Assembly (NCBI GenBank): GCA_041751935.1
Contig: JBGSIA010000080.1
Location: 124,001 to 188,000, forward strand
Direction of reading: 5' to 3'
DNA from: JBBSJZ01 sp041751935
GTDB lineage: Bacteria; Planctomycetota; Planctomycetia; Pirellulales; Pirellulaceae
DNA length: 64,000 nucleotides
Part shown: positions 46,001 to 54,106 of the stretch, one piece after another
How the letters are laid out: every line of letters begins with the position of its first letter
Position numbering within the stretch: position 1 is the first letter of the stretch
The notes under the pieces: model-generated
Database searches by the model: none
What the model was told of the DNA's origin: nothing
The model's input: only the letters and a program-made list of their open reading frames with translations
Position numbers and translations under genes: made by a program

Positions 46001-49000
46001 TCGTCCGTTGCACGGAACGTCACCAGTGTGACGCCGCGTGGAAATACCGCCGGAGCATCGTGTGTGATAGTGACATTCGAATCGACAATGTCGGCCGCTA
46101 CCGCGCGCGATAAGAATGTCGCGATTGCTGGCTGTGTGGCGTTTGTTCCAGCGCCAGAAACTGCCTGCACGGTAATGTCTGTCGGTGCCGTAATGGTAGG
46201 AGCCGTTGTATCGACAACCGTAATCGTCGTTGTTGCCGTGGCCACGTTGCCTGACAAATCGCTGACGCTAAACGTAACCAGTGTGTTACCGACGGGGAAA
46301 ACGGCCGGCGCATTGTGGCTGATGCTGGGGTTGGGATCGACGACATCACTCGCAGTTGCGGAGGCTAGCAATGTAACGAAGTCTGTTCGACTGGAGGAAA
46401 CCCCACCTGACGTATCACCCTCAACCGTAACGCCCAGCGGAGCAAGCACCATTGGCTGAACGCTATCGACGACCGTCACCGTTGAACTTTGTTGCACCGA
46501 ATTGCCAAACAAGTCAGTCGCCGTGAACGTGACCAGAGTGTCTCCCAGAGAGAAAAATAACGGCGCGTTGTGGCTGATGATTGGATTGATATCAGCAATA
46601 TCCGTGACAGATGCTGCATTCAGATAGGCAACGATACCTGCATTGGTGCCCGTAGTACCTCCTACGGAATCAGCTTCAATGACGACGCTCTGCGGCGGAG
46701 CCAAAACGGGCGAGGTTGAATCTTGCACGGTGACGAATGCCGATCCCGTCGCCGCATTGCCCACATCATCGGTGGCTGTAAAGACAACGAGAGTGTCACC
46801 GATTGGGAAGATCGCCGGCGCATTGTTGGTGATCAGCACGGATGAGTCGATGGCGTCGGCAGCCGATACGCCAGCCAAGAAACTCGTAATCGACGAACTA
46901 CTTCGCAGAGCACCGAGAATCGTATCCGCTTCAACAATGATTGATGCGGGCGGAGTAACGGTCGGCGGTGTAGTATCGACGGTCACAGTGAACGGAGATC
47001 CGCTTAAATTGACATTCCCTGCCAGATCCGCTGCGACGTTTGCATTCACTCCAACGCTCACCGGTCCGTCACCAGTCGCAATGACCGACGCGATGAATGA
47101 ACCGTTGCCGTTGTCGATCAAGTTCGCCACGGTTCCACGAGTCACGACGATATCCGAAATCACAAAGCCGGTTACTGCTTCACGGAAGTCAATGGCTACG
47201 GCAACCAGCGAGGCACCGGTCGTGTTAGTGGGGCCGCTAAGAATCGGTGTCGGCGGTGTCGTATCGACGGATATTGCTAACGGTATCGCCGCCAAGCTGG
47301 AGTTTGTCGCCATGTCACTCGCAGCGCCAGTCGGAACCGCGATGTTTACAGTTCCATCGGCTATCGCGTCGATTCTCGCCGTATAGCGTCCATTGCCACT
47401 AATAGAGAACGCAGTAACAACACCGTTGTCGACAACCAGGTCTGTGGGTGTAAAACCATTAACGTCCTCTCCGAAGTTAATAATGACATCAAAAGGATCG
47501 GTCGAGGTTGGACTCGCCGGACCGCTAAGTACTGGGGTCGGACGCAGGGTGTCGATTGTCACCGAATACGGCGTTGCCGCGAAACTATCATTTCCCAACG
47601 TGTCGGTTGCCGTCGCTGCTCCGACATTCACGGTCACGACGCCATCGGATGCCGCCGTGATCGTTGCAATGAATCTTCCACCGCCAGCATCGACCAGACG
47701 GGACACCACGCCGCCAGCGACAGCGATGTCGCTAATCACAAAACCGAGCGGCGCTTCAGCGAAGTCGATGACCACGTCAAATGGCGTTAACTTCGTGGGG
47801 CTTGCTGGACCTGTGATCGTAGGTGTGGGGCCAGTCGTATCGATATCGACGGCGATATCGATCGCGGCAATACTGGCGTTGTTCGCCAAATCAGTCGCCG
47901 CACTGTCGACGACACCCATCGTGACGCTGCCATCTCCGATCGCGTCGACTGTCACTGTGAACACACCGTTTCCGTTGTTGATCAAGCCTGTAGCGAAACC
48001 GCCGCTCACCACAAGATCACCAAGACTGAAACCGGTTACAACCTCTCCGAAATTGACCGTCGCAAAGAACGGGTCGGAGCTTGTTGGACTAGATGGCCCT
48101 ATGATAACTGGCGTTGGTCGCAATCGGTCGACCGTTACGCTTAACTGTGCCGCAGCTAGCGTCAATTTGCCTGCAGCATCGTTGGCCGCCGCCGCGTTGA
48201 TGTTGACGTTGACAGTTCGGTCCACGGGCACGGCTAAATCAAACGTGAATTGCCCATTGCCTTGATCCACAAAATTACTCGCTGTACCACCAGCAAGTTG
48301 CAAGTCAGCGGCGGTGAACCCGGTCACTGGCCCACCAAAGTCAACAACCACGGGAATTGACGATGAATTCGTGGGACTGGGTGACGTTGTCGTAATCACA
48401 GGTATCAAGAAATCATCGTCCAGGATCGTCGTCGTCGCACGCTGAGTGGCCACTTCCCGTCCATTGGTCACCGAGACAATATCGACAATGATCGTTTCAT
48501 TGCTTTCAATAGCCGAATCAAACACGGCCCGCACACTGGTCGAGCCTGATAATTGGCCTGCGGTGATGGTGATGGTTGCCGGGTTAACGGTGTAATCCAA
48601 CAGCGGAGTTGCTTGCCCCGATAATCCAAGGCCAACCGTTACATCGCTCGTGTAGACGTCCGAAAGTGTTGCGGTAAATGTCGCGCGGCCACCTGTCTCC
48701 GAAATCTGAGCGAGATCGACAGCAAGTCTCACGTTGGGGACGACTGACAGCACGACGTCGTTTCCATCGCCGCCTGCATAGGTCACTAAGGCCGCATAGA
48801 CGCTACCAAAGAAATTTGAAATTAAGGACTGTTCCGCAAGTCCAGAAAAAGTTCCAGTCACAGCGTCGGTGCCATCGTTGTTGATGATCACGATCGAATC
48901 GCCTACCGTTGGCAAGTAACCAGGAACATTTAACGGCGTCAGTGTCACATTGCTGCCAATGGCAACGGATCCCACGACGTCAACTTGGTCGTGATCGGTC

Positions 49001-52000
49001 GCGGTGATGCCGGGCGTCAATCCTCCTATTTCGACAACGTAAGCACTGTTGTCGGCGATCTGCAAATCACCAACAACCTGTACGATGCCTGGTGAATCAA
49101 CCACTGTTGCCCCGGGACGTACCTGGCCGTCCAGGGTGACGGTTCCGCCGGTGATGTCGATTCCCGTTGGCATCGCATTGGTTATCGCACCCGAATTACG
49201 AGCAATGACTTCCGCCGAATTTGTCGCAGCGTCAATAACATTGATGTCGATATTGGCGCCAACGATTCGAATGTTGTCGGCAAACGTTGCCGTATCAATA
49301 AGTACATCACCCGTTCCCGCATTCACATCGCCCAGAGTGATGCGTTGAAAACCATCTACAATCTTTGATAGTTCAATATCATTGATATCGAGCAACCCAA
49401 CTCCGCCACCCACTCCGATGGTCGTCGCAGGTGTTCGCGGACGGATGGTTAATTCTCCCGTACCTTGAATGGCTGTAATGTCGTCCATGTCAAGCGTATC
49501 AGCAGTGATCGTCAGATTCCCCGACCCGATTGTCGAACCGAGAAACGAAACATTGGGCAGCACAACGCTAACGTCTCTTGAATCAATCGAACCAATACCA
49601 GCCAAGGCGATATTTCCATCACCACCTGATTCAATGGTTCCACCAGACATTAAGATGCCGGAATTGGAAAAACCTATACCATTACCGCCGGCTCCTGTGA
49701 TGCTGATGTCACCGTCAACGCTGCGGATACTCGTTCCCGTTTCGCTGATTGATATTCCGGAGTTGTTATCGTCGCCGTCACCACCCCGACCGGCGATCGT
49801 GATATTTCCGGCATTACTTCCATTGCCAATGGAAACCACGCTTGAGAACTGTGACAATCGCACACCGTCATTGAAGGTTCCGCCTACTTCATTGCCACCA
49901 CGTCCAGCGAGCAGAATGTCCCCGTTGACCGTCGTGACTCGCGAGCTAACCAAATCAATACCCGTGAAATCGCCAACGACTGGCAACACAGCTTGATTGG
50001 CGTTAACCGCGATATTGCCTTCGACAGTAACCAGATGCGAATTATCGTTCAAAAATACATTGCGTGTCGCATTGAGAACGATCGCACCACTACCGCCGGT
50101 AGTAAGCGCTGCACTTTCCAACCGGATTTCACGACCTGAGATGGAAACGTTTGCTGTTCCCATTTCGACAGCACCGACGATATTGACATCGTTTCCAGCC
50201 GTTCCTCCGTTGATTGTTAGAGCATCTGTCGGACGAGGGAACGAAATACTCTCTGCGGGCGCCGATCCGACGCGGATATCTTGTAATCCGATACCGGACG
50301 GAGACACAGTCAACGTACCCGCAGCATCGGTATAATTCAGCGTCGTGGTATTCGTGCGAACGGTGCTGGTGATCGGTTCCAACTCGCTGTAGGTAATTTG
50401 TGCATTGTTGGAGATACTGATTGTTCCGCTGCCTACACCGGCGAAATTGTAGATCGCGTTGGGCAAAGCCGTGCTGCCAATAATATGCAAGCTGTTTTGC
50501 AGATCATTCGCCGGATCACCACCCTTGTAGTTAATCTGTTTGGCAAAGTTACCGCTATCCAAACTGACTCGCAGCGTATCGTTGCCTCCCAGCGTATTAA
50601 CGAGAATGTTGGGACCAGTGACGGTTGCGAATGGAATGGTCACGAGGTTGGTGCCACTGCCGGATTGTCCGGGCAATGACGAGGTGATCGTCTGGCGGGC
50701 ACCGGTGATGACAAACCGAGCATTGGTTGTATCCGAAGCGATGGTCAAGTCGTCTGAAAAATTGCCGTTAGCGTCCGTGATGACTAGGTCGCCCGTCGCG
50801 CTCAGGTCGACCGTGGTCACCGCTGGCACGGGATTGAGCAACTCGGTGACGTTAGGCAGCGTCCAAACGCCGCGCCCCATGGTACCAGCGACCAGAATGT
50901 CATCAGTGGCGTCATAATCCATGTCGTAGGTCAGCACGGTGGGAAGATCGCTGCCCAGTTGCACCCAAGTGCCAAATGATCCAGCCAATGACGCAAACAC
51001 ACCTCGGTTTGTGCCGACGACTAGTGCATCCAGTGCGGCGCTGGCAACATACGAGATGCTCAAGAAACGCGACGCCATTGAACTCAGATTCCCGGTGATC
51101 GTGCTCCAAGAGAGCCCTTCGTCAGCCGTTGCGAAAACGTCATCAGTATCGATTACAAATGCGCTCGCCCAGTCGTCCGGGTCAATTGTCAAATCAACCA
51201 CGAGATCCGTGGTCGGTTGGACAGGAGTAATAGTCAGTGGCGCGCCGAGTGTCGTTCGTAGGTAGACATCGTTGTCCGATCCTGCCCAAATCACACCCGG
51301 GTTATCTGCACCATTCTTGCGACCGCCATAGCTGAGTGCATTCTGAACCAAGTCTGTGACGGGGGCTGCGTTAAGCGATGTTACCGAATCACCTTGATCC
51401 AAACTTTCGAACACTTGATTGTTACCCTGTATCAACAATCGTCGAGGGTCAATTGCATTTATTTCAACCGGTGTGCGAAAGGCTCCGTCGTTGTCAGTAT
51501 CAAATCCGACAAGTGCAGGGTTGACTTGCGAAATCAAAGTTCCAGAAGCATCCCAAGTCGATTTCGTGAATCCAGCTAAAAATTGATTGCTCGTGTAGCG
51601 GATCGATTGATTGACTCCAGCAAGTGAAATGTTATCGATTGCCACATCGCCACCATCCGCAGTGGATAGGCTGACCCAGGTTTGGGCGCCGGCACTGGGT
51701 TGGTAGGTTGTACCGGTGTCTTGATTGCCACTGGTGATGGTGTTGGAAAGGCTGTCATAGGCGACATCGTGCGTCTCGGTGATCTGCAGGTTTCCACTGA
51801 TCGAAAACCAATCGCCCGTGTTGTCTCGTGGATTGGTGCGACGGTAGAGACCACCATCGTTGGTCTCGATCAAATTTCCATTGGCATCAAATGTCATCTC
51901 ACGCGAGTCGGCATGCGGCGCTGAACTGTTGGCGGTACCACCACCGGCAGCCCCAAGCGAACTGCTATGGGTCAGGTGGACGAACTGCGAGCCTAATGGC

Positions 52001-53808
52001 TGGGACGCATCGCCTCGAAAAATTCGTCCTGAAAAATCCGTTGCACCGATCGAGTTAGGAAAAGGTACCATCTCAGGTCCGGGACCGGGTTGTCGATCGC
52101 CAGCGACGTAGACGATGTTGATGTCATTGGGGTCGGCGACAATCGAGAAATGGATGTTGCCTTGACCACCAGCAAGTTGAGCAGGAGTAGGATTGGATCC
52201 GGGTTGTGGTCCCTTTCCGGCGCCTGGGCTGACGCCAAAGTCGACGCCACCCTCATTCGTGACCGGGGTGTCCATCTGCGTCCAACTCAATCCATTATTC
52301 GTACTGCGAAACAGGCCTACCAAACGATCGTCCGGTGGAGTGTTACCGTTATTGATAATCGCTGCATAAACTACTCCGAAACCGCCGGTTGCCAATTCCA
52401 GGTTCGTGGTTGCCGACGTTCCACCGCCACCACTCAAGATCAACGCGTTCATCGCCGGGCTGCTCACGCGACTCCACGACGCACCTCCATTGGTCGATCG
52501 GTAGACACCGTTGAAGCCGCCAACGAGATCAGCAAAGACCGCTGACGTATAAAGCGTGTTTGGATTGAATGGATCGGAAACTAGGTCATAGGCGACACCG
52601 TTGGGCAACCCAGTGCCGACCCCTCCGGAGATCTGAGTGAAAGTGGCTCCGCCATCGGTACTGCGGAAGATTCCCACACCGCTGTAGTCGGCGCTGGAGA
52701 CAGCAAACGAATCCGCTGTATTCGCCGATACGACAACGTTGGCTCCATTGGCCACGATACCCGAGATATTCGAGCCTTGAATTCTGTCGCTGAGTACCTG
52801 CCACGTCTGGCCACCGTTGGTCGACTTGTACAACCCAACGAGATCATTGCCGAGTTGGCCAAAGCTGCTTTGGCGGCCCGTTCCCGCGTAGATCGTTTGA
52901 AACGTTGGATCAGCGAAGTCGAATGCTAATGCACCGATCGATAGAGACGGTAAGTGATCGGTCAGTGGTGACCACGTTGGTACGCTAGCGGTCGCATTGT
53001 TGGTTTTCCACACGCCGCCGTTAACACTGCCGACGTACATCACGTTGGGATCCGTTGGGTGCGCCAGTACCGTATGCACGGCGCCAACGACATAATCCGC
53101 CGGCGCCAAATTCTCGACTTGGCCATTGGTTGCGCCGAAGGGGCCCTGAGGTTGCCAATTTCCGTCGATCAACGTATCGATGGTTACGTCATCGACGTAC
53201 CAACCTTCACGATTCACATTGCTATCGGCGGTGAAACGGAACTGCAAATTAACTTGGGCACCGACGAAGGAACTCAAGTCCAAATCGACAGGTTGAAATC
53301 CATTTGTCGAGTTCAACAACTCCGAACCGCTCGTGGCGATCGTCGTGGTCACGCCACCACTAACAACGTTTACGCGAGCAAGATCGAATTGTGGTTCGGT
53401 ATCCAGGAAATAGTCGAATCGAAGGCGCGCTGACGTCGCACCTCGAAGATCGATTGATGGCGATGTCAATGTACCGTCCGCATTGGCTTGATAGGAACCG
53501 CCACCAGCAACCGTTTCGCCATTGCCGAAATAAAAACTATTGTCCGGCGAATGCCCTGGGTCCAATCCTCGTCCTGTCGACAGATGCCATTGATCGGCGG
53601 GTCCGCCGCTGGAAAAGCCATCCGCCGTCGCGACACCGGCATCGTCTGAGAAGTCAAATGCTGCGGTAACCGCCAATAATCGCCGATCTTCGAGCTGTTC
53701 CACAAACACACGCCGTGCCCTGATCGTTTTCAACGCAGCACGCCTTTGCTCGCGTTTCGCTCCCTTGCGATGCATACGAATTCGGTCAGACCAAGAAGAA
53801 AACGACAT
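43057..53808 (-). CDS. Giant secreted multi-domain protein (BNR propeller, Calx-beta, Ig-like, nine HYR, GEVED, dockerin)
   Basis: A single 3583-residue frame. It starts with a basic segment and VEQLEDRRLLA (about 36-46), the LEPR-XLL-like planctomycete surface-protein motif. Then come a MAM/jelly-roll-like domain (about 48-225), a BNR/Vps10-type propeller with repeated GxSW/STNGGxTW motifs (about 240-1030), and parallel-beta or autotransporter-like repeats rich in G and N (about 1040-1680). A Calx-beta domain (about 1686-1800), five Ig-like repeats of about 94 residues (1803-2280) and nine HYR repeats of about 85 residues (2280-3040) follow. A GEVED domain (3048-3215; WIDFNRDGDW, GEVEDY) comes next, and a dockerin-like EF-hand pair (GDVDNNGDITSADA near 3416 and LDRNRDGLVTALDAL near 3463). 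The role is probably adhesion or a surface layer, stabilised by calcium. Confidence 0.9.
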   Translation of the reverse strand: MSFSSWSDRIRMHRKGAKREQRRAALKTIRARRVFVEQLEDRRLLAVTAAFDFSDDAGVATADGFSSGGPADQWHLSTGRGLDPGHSPDNSFYFGNGETVAGGGSYQANADGTLTSPSIDLRGATSARLRFDYFLDTEPQFDLARVNVVSGGVTTTIATSGSELLNSTNGFQPVDLDLSSFVGAQVNLQFRFTADSNVNREGWYVDDVTIDTLIDGNWQPQGPFGATNGQVENLAPADYVVGAVHTVLAHPTDPNVMYVGSVNGGVWKTNNATASVPTWSPLTDHLPSLSIGALAFDFADPTFQTIYAGTGRQSSFGQLGNDLVGLYKSTNGGQTWQVLSDRIQGSNISGIVANGANVVVSANTADSFAVSSADYSGVGIFRSTDGGATFTQISGGVGTGLPNGVAYDLVSDPFNPNTLYTSAVFADLVGGFNGVYRSTNGGASWSRVSSPAMNALILSGGGGTSATTNLELATGGFGVVYAAIINNGNTPPDDRLVGLFRSTNNGLSWTQMDTPVTNEGGVDFGVSPGAGKGPQPGSNPTPAQLAGGQGNIHFSIVADPNDINIVYVAGDRQPGPGPEMVPFPNSIGATDFSGRIFRGDASQPLGSQFVHLTHSSSLGAAGGGTANSSAPHADSREMTFDANGNLIETNDGGLYRRTNPRDNTGDWFSISGNLQITETHDVAYDSLSNTITSGNQDTGTTYQPSAGAQTWVSLSTADGGDVAIDNISLAGVNQSIRYTSNQFLAGFTKSTWDASGTLISQVNPALVGFDTDNDGAFRTPVEINAIDPRRLLIQGNNQVFESLDQGDSVTSLNAAPVTDLVQNALSYGGRKNGADNPGVIWAGSDNDVYLRTTLGAPLTITPVQPTTDLVVDLTIDPDDWASAFVIDTDDVFATADEGLSWSTITGNLSSMASRFLSISYVASAALDALVVGTNRGVFASLAGSFGTWVQLGSDLPTVLTYDMDYDATDDILVAGTMGRGVWTLPNVTELLNPVPAVTTVDLSATGDLVITDANGNFSDDLTIASDTTNARFVITGARQTITSSLPGQSGSGTNLVTIPFATVTGPNILVNTLGGNDTLRVSLDSGNFAKQINYKGGDPANDLQNSLHIIGSTALPNAIYNFAGVGSGTISISNNAQITYSELEPITSTVRTNTTTLNYTDAAGTLTVSPSGIGLQDIRVGSAPAESISFPRPTDALTINGGTAGNDVNIVGAVEMGTANVSISGREIRLESAALTTGGSGAIVLNATRNVFLNDNSHLVTVEGNIAVNANQAVLPVVGDFTGIDLVSSRVTTVNGDILLAGRGGNEVGGTFNDGVRLSQFSSVVSIGNGSNAGNITIAGRGGDGDDNNSGISISETGTSIRSVDGDISITGAGGNGIGFSNSGILMSGGTIESGGDGNIALAGIGSIDSRDVSVVLPNVSFLGSTIGSGNLTITADTLDMDDITAIQGTGELTIRPRTPATTIGVGGGVGLLDINDIELSKIVDGFQRITLGDVNAGTGDVLIDTATFADNIRIVGANIDINVIDAATNSAEVIARNSGAITNAMPTGIDITGGTVTLDGQVRPGATVVDSPGIVQVVGDLQIADNSAYVVEIGGLTPGITATDHDQVDVVGSVAIGSNVTLTPLNVPGYLPTVGDSIVIINNDGTDAVTGTFSGLAEQSLISNFFGSVYAALVTYAGGDGNDVVLSVVPNVRLAVDLAQISETGGRATFTATLSDVYTSDVTVGLGLSGQATPLLDYTVNPATITITAGQLSGSTSVRAVFDSAIESNETIIVDIVSVTNGREVATQRATTTILDDDFLIPVITTTSPSPTNSSSIPVVVDFGGPVTGFTAADLQLAGGTASNFVDQGNGQFTFDLAVPVDRTVNVNINAAAANDAAGKLTLAAAQLSVTVDRLRPTPVIIGPSSPTSSDPFFATVNFGEVVTGFSLGDLVVSGGFATGLINNGNGVFTVTVDAIGDGSVTMGVVDSAATDLANNASIAAIDIAVDIDTTGPTPTITGPASPTKLTPFDVVIDFAEAPLGFVISDIAVAGGVVSRLVDAGGGRFIATITAASDGVVTVNVGAATATDTLGNDSFAATPYSVTIDTLRPTPVLSGPASPTSTDPFDVIINFGEDVNGFTPTDLVVDNGVVTAFSISGNGRYTARIDAIADGTVNIAVPTGAASDMATNSSLAAIPLAISVDTTPPTPILSGPTNTTGASLVAVAIDFREAVTGFVISDIVVTRGTVANLIDNGNGSFIASVIATGDGPVSVGVNANVAADLAGNVNLSGSPFTVTVDTTPPTVTPPASIIVEADTILGALRSSSSITSFLAGVSAADAIDSSVLITNNAPAIFPIGDTLVVFTATDDVGNAATGSAFVTVQDSTSPVLAPPQSVVIEADSVGGTTGTNAGIVAYLNAASVTDIADINPIISHNAPLFFSLGDTLVTFTATDLFGNSVQQSSTVTVVDSVQPMVLAPLGVTVEGDTSGGVSSSRTDFVTLLASATASDVVDPNPSISHNAPAVFPVGNTLVTFSVSDLSGNVATATTTITVVDTTAPTITAPTDITVQAVSGAGTNATQPAIATFLSRAVAADIVDSNVTITHDAPAVFPRGVTLVTFRATDDSGNFTTGSASVNVVDTTGPVVTAPASIVVQANSTGGAMASTPAIVAFLSQATAIDAVDTVPSVINNAPSFFPLGNSVITFTATDADGNVGTATASVRVQDTLPPTISAPASLSVEADMVGGILGNSPAILGLRASVFANDIADASLAISNNAPAFLTLGDTTIRFTATDDLGNSAFVDVVVSIEDTVGPTITPPADITVEADQEGGSSATQTLIAAFLTAAQASDIVDASPSITHNAPAIFPVGNTPVTFTATDASGNTTTASAIVTVLDTGLPTLNVPAPIIIEGNVFGGTTADNPAIIAFVSGGTATDLVDGDLTVTTDALDPFFPLGDTLVIFHARDAAGNETVLTRTITVVDTTPPNLSATLNLTLPADTPVGASASLPAIVQFLNRVTATDIVEEFPVVENDAPSVFPIGTTRVLFTASDASGNQRVTSALVTVTATSSFDFGDAPTAAMSGFAASYPVTLAQNGARHVVGSLFLGQGVDGDNDGQPDVTAGIASFGGDDNVGTDDEDGVTALATLVADGDTGTSSSLRVVASQLGKLDAWIDFNRDGDWEDAGEKIFDSINVVAGDNFLSVNVPAGTSSGLTAARFRVSTLGSLSSTGAAADGEVEDYVFQIENSNVLTPVLVDVIEGAIVVALTDGDDIVVTSGSLEIFRGPASGIRSLVARGGAANDSVTLDFASGLEIPGGGVNLQGGAGANVLTVLGDAGTIDLTNPSINVTNFERFVLPQGSNARIIVDRASIARLSPTLRAGVLQGGPGSSIVVSDAADWRMTAPVIENGNLLFTARNVLGGGETIRTGMSTPFYNFLQPGDVDNNGDITSADALAIVFELNERQFSDPDTSVLRNIDPLTEFDGFYLDRNRDGLVTALDALLVINDIFEREFGTGLANVLGGNGEGEVIATDVFNTAFNDLHSEKDSVGSTLLGVDSDIAITPKIASMNGAATAPTSQSVTSAERAVTDRAVDDLLSDESFLETLKL
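44680..46980. repeat. Nine tandem HYR-domain coding repeats
   Basis: Inside the giant gene, nine units of about 255 bp each encode a block starting ITxPxxITVEAD and ending GDTLVTFTATDxxGNxxTxxxxVTV. The protein units are alike, but their DNA has drifted, indicating old duplication. Confidence 0.85.
46981..48405. repeat. Five tandem Ig-like coding repeats
   Basis: Five units of about 280 bp encode PTPxIxGPxSPT, then VxFGExVxGFxxxDL, then NGxGxFxxxVxAxxDGxVxVxV, then ATDxxGNxS. They precede the HYR array without a linker. Confidence 0.8.
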
Positions 53809-53967
53809 GTTGGACTCGAGAAGCGAGGATGATTCACATCATAAAACGGAGTCCACTAGTTTACCCACAACATTTGGAAATGTGTCAATTTGTCCCCTGA
53901 GTTGTTCAGGATTTGTTTTGCAAAATGGGGGCAAACACCCCTAGTTTCGATCTGCATCAATACTCAA

Positions 53968-54015
53968 ATTCGAGGATTCGAGGATTCGAGGATTCGAGGA
54001 TGCGAGGATGCGAGG
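53968..54015. repeat. 8-bp tandem repeat (ATTCGAGG x4, ATGCGAGG x2)
   Basis: Six exact-length 8-bp units in 48 bp, the last two with a T-to-G change. The array lies in the gap between the RND gene's stop and the giant gene's start, about 160 bp upstream of the giant gene's ATG. Its length is not a multiple of three and it is non-coding, so copy-number change could alter promoter spacing. Confidence 0.9.
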
Positions 54016-54106
54016 AGACCGCGTGTCAGCTTTCGCCGCCGAAATTCAAGACGACGTTGTCACAAGGAGCAAGACAATCGATGTTGTTCATCGCGGCATG
54101 ACGTTG

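Noticed and set aside
46643..48265. Two long plus-strand open frames (46643-47386 and 47393-48265)
   Set aside because: They lie antisense inside the Ig-like and HYR arrays of the giant gene, where biased repeat codons keep the opposite strand open. Their translations are low-complexity Thr/Val/Ala-rich with no domain.
53968..54015. Interpretation of the 8-bp repeat as a CRISPR or replication-origin iteron
   Set aside because: Units are contiguous with no spacers and there is no replication or Cas gene nearby, so a simple tandem repeat is the better reading.
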